From Mycobacterium xenopi (GTDB taxonomy: Bacteria; Actinomycetota; Actinomycetes; Mycobacteriales; Mycobacteriaceae): a DNA stretch of 64,000 nt. Under the pieces are notes generated by a model. It did no database searches. It was not told the origin of the DNA and worked only from the letters and a program-made list of their open reading frames with translations. A program made the translations under genes and the position numbers. This document shows positions 8,542 through 16,633 of this stretch, piece by piece (position 1 is the first letter of the stretch; each line of letters starts with the position of its first letter). Location: the NCBI RefSeq assembly GCF_009936235.1, contig NZ_AP022314.1:4402001-4466000 (forward strand), given 5' to 3'.

Positions 8542-10031
8542 GACGTGGTGATCACGTGGCGGGTCCGGTCTTCCCGGATCGGGACGCCGTTGCGCCCGCT
8601 GAGGTCCTGCGCGTACAGCCCGACCGCATAGGCGACGCCGCCGCCCAGGATGCCCAGCGGGGTGCGGTCGATCTGGTCAAGTGTGTCGGTTTTCTTGTGG
8701 TAGTTGGGGTCAAATGGCTCGCCGGGCGTTCCGCCCCACAGCTTGGCTTGCTCCTCGGACTTCTTGTTTTCCGCTCCAGAAAACAATCCGCCCGATGGGA
8801 TCCCGGCCTGGGTGAACCCGTCGTAGTCCGAACGGCCGTCGAATGAGGTGTCCTGCGCGGTCTTACCGGCCGACTTCAGGTAGGCCACCAGCGAGCGCTC
8901 GATGCCGGCCGAGCCCTCCGGAACCACCGGGTTACCCCGCTGGTCTGCCGGCAGCGATTGGTCCCCGTCGTAGGTGAAGTAGCCGGGATTTGGTGAGCCC
9001 AGCATGTCGAAATTGAGATACAGCGCGATGTCCTTGAGCCCGTCGACATCCAGTGATTCGATGTACTTGCGCGACCCGATCAACCCGAGTTCCTCCGCGC
9101 CCCAGAAACCGAATCGCACGGCGTTGTGGATTTTCGGCGAATTTCCAAGTCGCAGAGCGGTTTCCAAGACGGCGGCCACACCCGAGCCGTTGTCGTTGAT
9201 GCCGGGCCCCTCGGGGACGCTGTCGAGATGCGCCCCGGCCATCACCACGTCGGTGGTCGAGCCGGTCTTGGTCTGAGCGATGACGTTGCGGGCCTGAAAC
9301 GTTTGCGTTTCGGCCTTGAGCTTCACGGTGGCCGGTCCGGGCTGGGCACGCAGCTGTGCACCGTCGGCCTTGGTGACGCTGACCACCGGGATCTTGACGT
9401 CGGTGTTCTCGCCGAGCGTGCCGCCCATCTCCTTTTCATCGACGTTGTCCGCCACCACCATTGCCACCGCTCCACGCTCCACCGCCGCCTTCTCTTTTTG
9501 CGCGAACGGGCAGGTACCGCGGTCGACCAACACGACAGCGCCTTGCACCGGCAGGCCGTCGTAGTCGGAGGCAGTGCAGCCGGGGCTGTCCTCGGCGGGC
9601 GCGGCAACCAGCGGGCCGCTCACCCCCTCCGCCGGGGTGGCGAGGCTGAACTGCACGGCATGCGCCTCCACCGTCTTGCCGCTCACCGTCACCGATCCCG
9701 GGTCAGCGTGAAATACTCTGGCGGTAAACTGCGGGGTTTGCACGTCGAAACCATTGTCCCGCAAAGTCTTCGCCACATAGTCGACACTTGCGTCGTAACC
9801 GGGTGTGCCCACCGCGCGGGTGCCGTTGCTGGCGTTGGCGATCTCTTGCAGCTTCGACAAGTGGCCCATCATCGCCTCGGTGCTGATCCGGCCGCGGAGC
9901 CCCTCCGCAAACCGCACCGCGGCGGGCTTCTCGCGTGCCGGCGCCGAGGTGCTCGGCGGGCGAGCGCAGCCGCCGAGCACAACCGCGACTGCCGCAACCG
10001 CCGAAAGTATCGCCTTCGATGCATTTTCCAC
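8538..10031 (-). CDS. lpqL: Lipoprotein aminopeptidase LpqL (M28)
   Basis: A 497-aa exported zinc aminopeptidase closely resembling M. tuberculosis LpqL. Starting at GTG 10031 gives a proper signal peptide with lipobox VLGGC; the longer frame upstream would bury it. The PA domain spans about residues 120-240. The M28 metal ligands are present in GAHLDSVPEGPGINDNGSG, WGAEELG, LNFDMLGSPNPG and FDPNYHKKTDT. It is the first of two tandem M28 genes and lies 19 bp downstream of the MEDS-STAS gene, so it may be cotranscribed with the sensory genes. Confidence 0.93.
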   Translation of the reverse strand: MENASKAILSAVAAVAVVLGGCARPPSTSAPAREKPAAVRFAEGLRGRISTEAMMGHLSKLQEIANASNGTRAVGTPGYDASVDYVAKTLRDNGFDVQTPQFTARVFHADPGSVTVSGKTVEAHAVQFSLATPAEGVSGPLVAAPAEDSPGCTASDYDGLPVQGAVVLVDRGTCPFAQKEKAAVERGAVAMVVADNVDEKEMGGTLGENTDVKIPVVSVTKADGAQLRAQPGPATVKLKAETQTFQARNVIAQTKTGSTTDVVMAGAHLDSVPEGPGINDNGSGVAAVLETALRLGNSPKIHNAVRFGFWGAEELGLIGSRKYIESLDVDGLKDIALYLNFDMLGSPNPGYFTYDGDQSLPADQRGNPVVPEGSAGIERSLVAYLKSAGKTAQDTSFDGRSDYDGFTQAGIPSGGLFSGAENKKSEEQAKLWGGTPGEPFDPNYHKKTDTLDQIDRTPLGILGGGVAYAVGLYAQDLSGRNGVPIREDRTRHVITTS

Positions 10032-10050
10032 GTCGACCACGTTAGACGGC

Positions 10051-10911
10051 TCAGCCGGCGTCCACGGCCCCCGACCTGTCCAGCCGGACGCTTTCCAGTT
10101 CCAGCAGCTCAACCAGTCGCACAAGCATCTGCTGGTTGCTGATCAACACCACCTGCCGGCCATGGGCGCGGGCCTGCTCGTCTAGCGTCAGGAGCTCACG
10201 GTGGGTGACGAAGTCCAGCCAGCGCGCGTCGATGATCAGTTCCTCGCCCCCGGCGAGCGGCCAGATCCGTTGCAGCGCGGCGGTGAATGCCTGACGGTCT
10301 ACAACGTCGATCTCACCGGCCAGCGCGAAGTGCGTGCCAGGCTCGGCGTATAGCCGGAAGCCCACCGCGCGCTCACCGACAAGCGGATGCAAGCACAGCA
10401 TCTCCTTGGCGGCCTCCCCCAAGACCGTCAGGTTGTAGGCGCACAGCGCCGAGAAGGGCAGCACCGCCATTTTCTGGTCGACGAGATACTCCAGGCGGCT
10501 GAACGCGGCGCACTGCTCCGGTGTGCGCGCCAACACGGCCCCGTCAACCACGGCACGACAGCCGCTGCACCCCATGGCAACCACGTATTCCATCGCGGCG
10601 ACCCCGGCCGCCACCGTCGCCTCGGGATCCACCACGTCGGTGCCCGCAACGAACACGTAATGTTCGGCGACCGGCGTTACCGAAATCTGACGGGACCTGA
10701 CCGCGGAGCCGAAACCCATCTGCAGCAGCTCGGTGTGCAGCGCGGCGCGGCTACGGTCACGGGCGTACAGGATTCGCTGGTTTAGTGCCAGGCCGTCGGC
10801 GATGTACTCCGCAGCGCGGGCCAAGAACTCGGACTCATCCCGATACCCCCACCCCACATGCCCGAACGGGGTAAGGCCCGCGGCTGAGGTGACCACACCC
10901 TGCGGGCGCAT
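10051..10911 (-). CDS. MEDS-STAS sensory anti-anti-sigma-like protein
   Basis: A 286-residue protein. Residues about 15-165 form a MEDS domain (DcmR-type sensory domain: FGHVGWGYRDESEFLARAAEYIADGLALNQRILY..., with an internal CSGCRAVVDG). Residues about 190-280 form a STAS domain (FALAGEIDVVDRQAF, ELIIDARWLDFVTHREL), the fold of anti-sigma antagonists, although the usual phospho-serine DxSG is replaced. ATG 10911 is chosen because GAGGT lies 7 bp upstream; GTG 10914 is the alternative. It sits downstream of a MEDS-ATPase gene, which suggests the two proteins form a partner switch. Confidence 0.85.
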   Translation of the reverse strand: MRPQGVVTSAAGLTPFGHVGWGYRDESEFLARAAEYIADGLALNQRILYARDRSRAALHTELLQMGFGSAVRSRQISVTPVAEHYVFVAGTDVVDPEATVAAGVAAMEYVVAMGCSGCRAVVDGAVLARTPEQCAAFSRLEYLVDQKMAVLPFSALCAYNLTVLGEAAKEMLCLHPLVGERAVGFRLYAEPGTHFALAGEIDVVDRQAFTAALQRIWPLAGGEELIIDARWLDFVTHRELLTLDEQARAHGRQVVLISNQQMLVRLVELLELESVRLDRSGAVDAG

Positions 10912-11209
10912 CACGCTACCTCACCTGCGCACCGGTCAGTCCGCCGATCAGCCAGATGCGCTGGCTCGCAGACGGTGTCGCTCCCCGCGCCCGGATCGGT
11001 CCACAGGGGCTGGTTGCCGTTGTCGACCGCGAGGTCAACCGCAGGCGCATCATCTAACAACGCGACATCGCTTTCCGGCACTGTGATCAACACGGGTTGG
11101 CCTTACTCAACCATCCGGACAGCAATCGGGTCAGCGAATCGGCATACTCGCGCGCCGAGCGGTGAACCAACACGGAATGACCACCCGATGGCGGCGCGTC
11201 ACCGGCCAT
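10911..11209 (-). pseudogene. Frameshifted and truncated third MEDS gene
   Basis: Two overlapping short frames together read as a MEDS N-terminus. The first (ATG 11209, stop 11087) contains HSVLVHRSAREYADSLTRLL and ends at SKANPC. The second (GTG 11093, stop 10911) continues with VLITVPESDVALLDDA, exactly what follows in a MEDS domain. After that the sequence loses family resemblance. The first frame overlaps the end of the MEDS-ATPase gene by 11 bp and the second overlaps the MEDS-STAS start (GTGATG), so the relic sits inside an otherwise coupled operon. The 60-residue second frame could still be translated. Confidence 0.55.
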
Positions 11210-12164
11210 CCTCGGCGGCCCGGTCCAGCCGCAGAAACGCCTGGATGGTCGTACCCCCCGGCGTTGTGTGGATGCGCACGAGGTCGGCCAGGGCGTTGAC
11301 GACGAACAGCCCGCGGGGGCTCGTCTCCTCCCCGCTCGGCGGTCGTCGGCCGGCCAGCGGGTCGTCGAGAAATCCGGTGTCGCGCGCCTCGCAGACCAGG
11401 TGCCCGTCGTGTTCCCAGAACGCGAGCCAGCATTTCCCGTTGCCGTGCTGCAGGCTGTTGGTGGCCAATTCGGTGATGATCAGTTGCAGGTCGGCGATGC
11501 CGTCCGCGCTAAGGCCCAGCAACCTGCCGTACCGGCTGCCTTGCTGGCGGGCGGGGCTGAGATCGGCGAATTCCGCGACGGTGTAGGTCACCGCGGCGGG
11601 GCTGGTGGCCAGCGGCTCGTTGCAGCGCTCAAGCGCCACGCCGACCGCGTAGTCAGGGCTGGGCCGGTACGAGCCGGCCGACCAAATCAGCGGATGCGTG
11701 ACCCGAGCGTCCGCCAGGACCTGGTCGGCCAACCGCGACGCGTCGTACAGGCATACCGCGGTCACCCGCCGACCGTCGAATGCCAGGTTGACCAACGCCT
11801 CGTGCTGCACGCAGGCCGGGTATTCGACTGCGCTGCGGCCCGCCCACACCGCTTCGCCGATCAGCCGGACGGGCCGGTGGCGATGCCGCTCCACGAAAGC
11901 ACCCGCCAGCCCCAGCAGCCGGCCCGGATTGCGGCCCACCTCGGTGATGTCGGCCAGTGTCACCTCTGCGTCGTCGGTCATCGGCCCTAGTGCGCTGGAC
12001 AGCGATGCCAGCTTGTCGGGAGGTAGGCCCAGCCACACCGGCTCGTAGTTGCGCATGCCGTCGGCGACGAACGCCACCGCGAAATCCAGACACTCCCGCC
12101 GGGAGCGATAGAGCATCGCCGAGTGCACGAAGCTGGCGTCTCCGGCCGGTGTACTCGCGGTCAT
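11199..12164 (-). CDS. MEDS-HATPase sensory anti-sigma-like kinase
   Basis: A 321-residue protein. The N-terminal MEDS domain covers about residues 10-165 (FVHSAMLYRSRRECLDFAVAF, and a VQHEALVNLAF block). The C-terminal RsbW-like HATPase covers about 215-315: ITELATNSLQHG is the N box, ARDTGFLDDP the G1-like box and SPRGLFVVNALADLV the G2 region. No phospho-acceptor histidine domain is seen, so it is more likely an anti-sigma serine kinase than a two-component kinase. ATG 12164 has GGAG at a good distance; an upstream ATG at 12203 lacks a ribosome site. Sigma factor partner not in the window. Confidence 0.86.
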   Translation of the reverse strand: MTASTPAGDASFVHSAMLYRSRRECLDFAVAFVADGMRNYEPVWLGLPPDKLASLSSALGPMTDDAEVTLADITEVGRNPGRLLGLAGAFVERHRHRPVRLIGEAVWAGRSAVEYPACVQHEALVNLAFDGRRVTAVCLYDASRLADQVLADARVTHPLIWSAGSYRPSPDYAVGVALERCNEPLATSPAAVTYTVAEFADLSPARQQGSRYGRLLGLSADGIADLQLIITELATNSLQHGNGKCWLAFWEHDGHLVCEARDTGFLDDPLAGRRPPSGEETSPRGLFVVNALADLVRIHTTPGGTTIQAFLRLDRAAEDGR

Positions 12165-12245
12165 GAAACGGCTCCACTCGGTAGACGCTGCACCCAGCCA
12201 CATCTTGTTCCGGCCGAAGGCCTACCCGGTGGGACGGGTCCTTAA

Positions 12246-13007
12246 TCAGCCAAGCTGGGCACCTACCTGTGCCGTGACCATTTCCGCGACGGCGCGCATC
12301 CCCGCGGCGTTGGGGTGAAACGGCGCCGTCCGCCACGGCAGTGGCCACGCTGCCCCGACGGTCCAGGGGTCCGACGACCAGGCGTGGTGGTCCCGGCTGG
12401 CCAGCCCGGCGCGCACCAGCTCACATCCGCTGGCCTCGGCGGCCGCGGCGGTCAGGTCCGCCAAGCGTGCAGCGACGTGCCGGCCCAGGTCGGCGTCGGC
12501 CGGCGACAGCGGCGCTGCGCTCCGCCCGGCCGGCGGCAGCATGGTCAGGTAGTCGACGAAGAGCACCCGCGCGCCCGGGGCGCGCCGGCGCACCGCCGCC
12601 CCGACCGCGCGCAACGAGTCGCCGACCTGACCGAGCGCCTGCTCGCGGGCATCGCGGTCCAGCAGCGCGCGGATGTTGGGCAGCATCCGCGCCGCCCGGG
12701 GCAGGGCCGCGGCCATCAACAGCGGGATGTAGCCGACGTCGTTTCCGCCGATCGTGATGGTGACCAGTGCCTCCGAACCGTCCAGGGCGTCGATCTGCGG
12801 CGGCGTGCCACGTTGACGTTCGGCGAGAATGTTCGCGGTCGTCGCACCGGAAAACGTGACGTCGACTAGATCAAGGTTCAGCCGCCGGGCGACCAGATGC
12901 GGGTAATTGCGGGCCGATCGGCCCGACCCCCACGGCGCGCCCTTGGCCCGCGGCCGGATGCCGGGGCCGGCTGCCATCGAACTTCCCAGCGCCACATAAC
13001 GTTTCAT
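12246..13007 (-). CDS. SGNH/GDSL-family esterase
   Basis: A 253-residue hydrolase with all four SGNH blocks: GSSMAAGPG with the nucleophile Ser near residue 9, the Gly of VTFSGATT in block II, IGGNDVGY with the Asn of block III, and the FHPNAAG histidine block near residue 237, usually paired with an Asp two or three residues earlier. No signal peptide is visible, so a cytosolic location is likely. Its start lies 4 bp after the thiG stop, so it could be cotranscribed with thiO-thiS-thiG. The substrate is unknown. Confidence 0.87.
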   Translation of the reverse strand: MKRYVALGSSMAAGPGIRPRAKGAPWGSGRSARNYPHLVARRLNLDLVDVTFSGATTANILAERQRGTPPQIDALDGSEALVTITIGGNDVGYIPLLMAAALPRAARMLPNIRALLDRDAREQALGQVGDSLRAVGAAVRRRAPGARVLFVDYLTMLPPAGRSAAPLSPADADLGRHVAARLADLTAAAAEASGCELVRAGLASRDHHAWSSDPWTVGAAWPLPWRTAPFHPNAAGMRAVAEMVTAQVGAQLG

Positions 13008-13011
13008 CGCG

Positions 13012-13770
13012 TCACAATGGTGGACTGGAAGCGTGCGCCCAGAACCGTTTCGGGATGCGCCCGGCGCGGCGGGCCAGATAGCCAGCGGTGACGGCGGCGG
13101 CCATCGCGGCGGCCATCGCGGGCGGGTCGGCGGCCCGGGTCACCGCGCTGGCCAGCAGCACCGCGTCGCAGCCCAGTTCCATGGCCAGCGCGGCGTCGCT
13201 GGCCGTGCCGATGCCGGCGTCGAGCACCACCGGCACACCGGCGGCGGCAACGATCATTTCGATGTTGTGCGGGTTCGCGATGCCCAGGCCGGTGCCGATC
13301 GGTGACCCCAGCGGCATCACCGCCGCGCACCCGATGTCCTCCAGCCGTCTGGCCAGCACCGGGTCGTCGTTGGTATAGGGCAGCACCACAAATCCGTCGT
13401 CGACTAATTGTTCTGCGGCCCTTACTAATTCGACTGGATCGGGCAGCAGGGTGCGCTCGTCGGCGATGACTTCCAGCTTGACCCATTCGGTGCCCAGCGC
13501 CTCACGGGCCAGCTGCGCCGTCAGCACCGCTTCGGCAGCGCTGCGGCACCCGGCGGTGTTGGGCAGCGGGGTGATGCCGAGCCGGTTCAGCAGATCGAGC
13601 ATCCCGGTTCCGCCCTCGGCATCGACCCGGCGCATCGCGACGGTGGTGAGCTCGGTGCCCGACGCCACCAACGCCTCCTCGAGCACCGCCAGGTTCGTCG
13701 CCCCGCCGGTGCCCATGATCAGCCGGGACGAAAAGCTGCGGCCGGCGATCGTCAACTTCGCATCAGCCAC
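13012..13770 (-). CDS. thiG: Thiazole synthase ThiG
   Basis: Forms the thiazole phosphate ring from DXP, dehydroglycine and the ThiS thiocarboxylate. The 252-residue TIM barrel is full length. The Schiff-base lysine lies in GTEWVKLEVIAD at about residues 94-105, and phosphate-binding loops are in AVMPLGSPIGTGLG and DAGIGTASDAALAM. The start is GTG, overlapping thiS by 8 bp, which fits stoichiometric coupling with its sulfur carrier. Confidence 0.96.
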   Translation of the reverse strand: MADAKLTIAGRSFSSRLIMGTGGATNLAVLEEALVASGTELTTVAMRRVDAEGGTGMLDLLNRLGITPLPNTAGCRSAAEAVLTAQLAREALGTEWVKLEVIADERTLLPDPVELVRAAEQLVDDGFVVLPYTNDDPVLARRLEDIGCAAVMPLGSPIGTGLGIANPHNIEMIVAAAGVPVVLDAGIGTASDAALAMELGCDAVLLASAVTRAADPPAMAAAMAAAVTAGYLARRAGRIPKRFWAHASSPPL

Positions 13771-13960
13771 CCTGCACCGCCGTCACCACCTCGAGCCGTG
13801 CACCATCGCAAAGCGTTGTCTGCCACTGGTTTCGGGGAAGCACAGCTTGGTCCAGCGCCACCGCGATACCACGGTCGGGGTAGCCCAGCGTCTGCAGCAG
13901 CCCGGCCACCGTGGTCTGCTCGTCAACCTGGACCCGTTGCTCGTTGACCAGAACGATCAT
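13763..13960 (-). CDS. thiS: Sulfur carrier protein ThiS
   Basis: A 65-residue ubiquitin-like protein that ends in the essential Gly-Gly (AVQGG), which is adenylated and thiocarboxylated before handing sulfur to ThiG. The start MIVLVNEQRVQV is the usual ThiS beginning; the longer in-frame extension upstream is antisense-like filler inside thiO. The ATG overlaps the thiO stop (ATGA). No adenylating partner (ThiF/MoeB type) is seen in this window. Confidence 0.95.
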   Translation of the reverse strand: MIVLVNEQRVQVDEQTTVAGLLQTLGYPDRGIAVALDQAVLPRNQWQTTLCDGARLEVVTAVQGG

Positions 13961-14973
13961 CTGTGCGCTCCCACCGGAATCAGTTCGGACACGATCTGTT
14001 CGGCAGTCCACGGCGCCAGCAGGAACCCATTGCGCCCGTGCCCGGCGGCGACCAGGGTGCGCTCGTCGAGGCGCCGCACCAGCGGAAGGTTGTCCGGTGT
14101 CATCGGCCGAAGCCCCGCGGCGCACTCGGCCAGCTCGTATTCGCCGAGGGCCGGCAGCACGGCGCAGGCATCGTCGAGCAGATCACGCACACCGGAGACG
14201 ACCGGTGCGGTGTCGCGGCCGTGCTCGTATTGGGTGGCACCGACCACCACCCCGTCGGCGCGCGGCACCAGATACACCTGCCGGCCGTGCACCCGGGCCC
14301 GAATCACCCGCTGCGGCACCGGCATACAGCCTTTGCGCCAACGCAGCCGCAGCACCTCGCCCTTCACCGGCCGGATCGGCAAGCCGGGCCACAGCGTCGG
14401 GGCGTCGATGCCGTTGGCGATCACCACCGCGTCGGCGTCGACGCTGTCCAGCTCGTGCACGGGCCCGGCCCACCGGACGCCCAGTCGCTCGCAGGCTGCC
14501 ACCAAGCCGTCCAGCACGGCACGATTGTCGACCGCAAGCTCGGTGGGCGCCCGAAAACCATGCCGAATTCCCTGCGCCAACAGGGGTTCCACATCGCGGG
14601 CAGCGGACTCCCACACCACCGGGTGGCCCTGGGCGGACAGCCAGCCCGCGACGGTGCGCAACTCGGCCGCATCGGCCGAGTCGACGGCCACCACCAGCGA
14701 TTCGCGCGCGGTGATCACCTGCGGCGCCAACCCGTCCAGAAAATCGCTGTCATGCCAGAGCCGCAGCGACTCCAGACCTAGGTGTAACAGCCGTTCCTCA
14801 CCTGGCCAGCCTTCGCTGTGGGGGGCCAGCATGCCGGCGGCCACCCAGGACGCGCCGGGTTCGCCGCTGCGGTGCACCCGCACCGACCAGCCGGCCTGGG
14901 CCGCTCGGCGCGCCACCGACAGCCCGATGACGCCGCCGCCGACGACGGCCAGCGATCCCAGGCCCGGTGACAT
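13957..14973 (-). CDS. thiO: Glycine oxidase ThiO
   Basis: FAD-dependent oxidase that converts glycine to the dehydroglycine used by ThiG. 338 aa. The N-terminal Rossmann motif VVGGGVIGLSVA (residues 10-21) and the C-terminal block VAAGHGRNGFLLAPWTA are diagnostic of the DAO/glycine oxidase fold. Good ribosome site GGGAG eight bases upstream. It is the first gene of the thiO-thiS-thiG operon and is preceded directly by a TPP riboswitch. Confidence 0.95.
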   Translation of the reverse strand: MSPGLGSLAVVGGGVIGLSVARRAAQAGWSVRVHRSGEPGASWVAAGMLAPHSEGWPGEERLLHLGLESLRLWHDSDFLDGLAPQVITARESLVVAVDSADAAELRTVAGWLSAQGHPVVWESAARDVEPLLAQGIRHGFRAPTELAVDNRAVLDGLVAACERLGVRWAGPVHELDSVDADAVVIANGIDAPTLWPGLPIRPVKGEVLRLRWRKGCMPVPQRVIRARVHGRQVYLVPRADGVVVGATQYEHGRDTAPVVSGVRDLLDDACAVLPALGEYELAECAAGLRPMTPDNLPLVRRLDERTLVAAGHGRNGFLLAPWTAEQIVSELIPVGAHR

Positions 14974-14979
14974 TCCTCG

Positions 14980-15060
14980 CTCCCTTCGCCGGCATGATCC
15001 GGATCAGGTTCGACGGTAAGGGCGGGCGCGCCCACTCTCAGCCCCCGGCTTGCGCTCGTT
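14980..15060 (-). promoter_or_regulatory. TPP riboswitch of thiO-thiS-thiG
   Basis: On the minus strand the THI-box landmarks appear in order: GGGGGCTGAGAG around 15033-15045, GAACCTGATCCGGATCATGCC around 14993-15013, and GGCGAAGGGAGC at the 3' end near 14983. The aptamer ends about 8 bp before the thiO ATG and its AGGGAG is again the likely ribosome site, as at thiC. The 5' edge is approximate. thiE, on the other strand, is not served by it. Confidence 0.92.
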
Positions 15061-15152
15061 GCCCGGCTCCTGTTTCGGCCTTGCGGCCCGCATCGTCACC
15101 GGGCCCTGGGACTCCCGTGTCGATCACCCACGCTAGCCGCTAGCGTCGCGGT

Positions 15153-15824
15153 GTGCACGAAACCCGCAGCCGTCTGGCCGCAGCCCGGCTCTACCTGTGC
15201 ACCGATGCCCGCCGTGAGCGCGGTGACTTGGCTGAGTTCGCCGAGGCCGCGCTGGCCGGGGGGGTCGACATCATCCAGCTGCGCGACAAGGGGTCGGTCG
15301 GCGAGCAGCGGTTCGGCCCCCTCGAAGCGCGCGACGAGCTCGCGGCGCTGGAGATCCTCGCCGAGGCCGCCCGCCGCCACGCGGCCCTGGTCGCGGTCAA
15401 CGACCGCGCCGATATCGCCCGCGCCGCCGGCGCCGACGTGCTGCACCTGGGCCAAAACGACCTGCCGCTGGCGGTGGCGCGCGAGATCGTGGGTCGCCAC
15501 ACGCTGATCGGCCGGTCCACTCACGACGTCGAGCAGGTCGCCGCCGCGGTCGCCGAGGATGCCGACTACTTCTGCGTTGGCCCCTGCTGGCCCACCCCCA
15601 CCAAGCCGGGCCGGCCGGCGCCGGGCCTGCAACTGGTGCGTGTCGCCGCCGAAATAGCTGGCGAGAAGCCGTGGTTCGCCATCGGCGGCATCGACGCGGC
15701 GCGGCTGCCGCAAGTGCTCGAGGCCGGTGCCCGCCGGATCGTGGTGGTACGGGCCATCACGGCCGCCGACGACCCGAAGGCCGCGGCGAAACGGCTCAGT
15801 TCGGCGCTTGCAGCAGCGCGCTGA
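15153..15824 (+). CDS. thiE: Thiamine-phosphate synthase ThiE
   Basis: Condenses HMP-PP from ThiD with thiazole phosphate from ThiG to give thiamine phosphate. 223-residue TIM barrel. Motifs: IIQLRDKG near residue 43, VNDRADIARAAGADVLHLGQNDLP for substrate binding, and the pyrophosphate loop FCVGPCWPTPTKPGR near 143-157, then FAIGGIDAARL. GTG start with no strong ribosome site. It diverges from thiO across the riboswitch region and its 3' end overlaps mutT3 by 29 bp in convergent orientation. Confidence 0.95.
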   Translation: MHETRSRLAAARLYLCTDARRERGDLAEFAEAALAGGVDIIQLRDKGSVGEQRFGPLEARDELAALEILAEAARRHAALVAVNDRADIARAAGADVLHLGQNDLPLAVAREIVGRHTLIGRSTHDVEQVAAAVAEDADYFCVGPCWPTPTKPGRPAPGLQLVRVAAEIAGEKPWFAIGGIDAARLPQVLEAGARRIVVVRAITAADDPKAAAKRLSSALAAAR

Positions 15825-16428
15825 TCCGGTCGGTCAGCTGCGAGGGCGCCTGATCCGGCGGGCCGGGCATGCACCAGACGAACACCCCGGCCTCGACCTC
15901 CACCGTGCACGGCAACCGTAGCCGCCGTTCGTCGGCGGCATGCAGCGGCACGGTGGCCGGGGCGGTGCGCAGCCGCTGCCAGCTGGCGGCGAAACCGGGA
16001 TGCAACGGCAGGTCGGCCACCTCGTCTTCGGCGACCCAGCGCAGCTCGGCGCTTTCGCCGTTGGGGACCGCGGTCAGCAATTCGCCCGCGTCAGCGACGA
16101 CGGTGGTGTAGGTCCAGTGAGCACCGCGAGCCCCGAAAACCTCGGCGGTGACCACCACGCCGCGCACCGCCAGCCGTTCGGTGGGCAGGCCCGCCTCCTC
16201 GCACGCCTCCCGGACCGCGGTCTGCTCAGGGGTCTCGTGGCTGTCGCGGGCGCCGCCGGGCAGACCCCAGGTTCCGCCTTGGTGGCTCCACCACGCCCGG
16301 TGCTGCAGCAGCACGGCGGGTGTGCCGTCGGGGCGCGGCGCGCGCAGCAGCAAACCTGCCGCACCGTAGCGACCCCAATAGCGGGCGCCGCTGTCGGAGA
16401 TCACCCATCCGTCACCGTCGCCGCGCAC
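15796..16428 (-). CDS. mutT3: Nudix hydrolase MutT3
   Basis: Sanitising pyrophosphohydrolase; the M. tuberculosis relative is linked to oxidised guanine nucleotides. The Nudix box is complete: GARDSHE, a 7-residue spacer, then REACEEAGL. The conserved opening VRGDGDGWVISDSGARYWG matches MutT3. Start: GTG 16428 opens that conserved block and has TATCCT about 8 bp upstream, suggesting a leaderless transcript; the frame stays open to a start at 16536 but the added residues are Arg-rich and unlike the family. About 210 aa against 217 in M. tuberculosis. Convergent overlap with thiE. Confidence 0.9.
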   Translation of the reverse strand: MRGDGDGWVISDSGARYWGRYGAAGLLLRAPRPDGTPAVLLQHRAWWSHQGGTWGLPGGARDSHETPEQTAVREACEEAGLPTERLAVRGVVVTAEVFGARGAHWTYTTVVADAGELLTAVPNGESAELRWVAEDEVADLPLHPGFAASWQRLRTAPATVPLHAADERRLRLPCTVEVEAGVFVWCMPGPPDQAPSQLTDRISALLQAPN

Positions 16429-16633
16429 GCGTTCAGGATAAGTGCCCGCCCGGCGACGACGCGTCGCGCAGCGCCGGGTACGGAGCAGTCGGGCGACCGG
16501 GCCGGCCCGCACACCGTGGACACGAACTATCCGCAAGGCCCACCCGCGGCGACGAGGGCTCTTAGAATTTGCTTATAGAGTTCGTTTCAGTTCATTTTGG
16601 GATCGGCGCAGTGATGGTGGGGTCCGAACAGAC

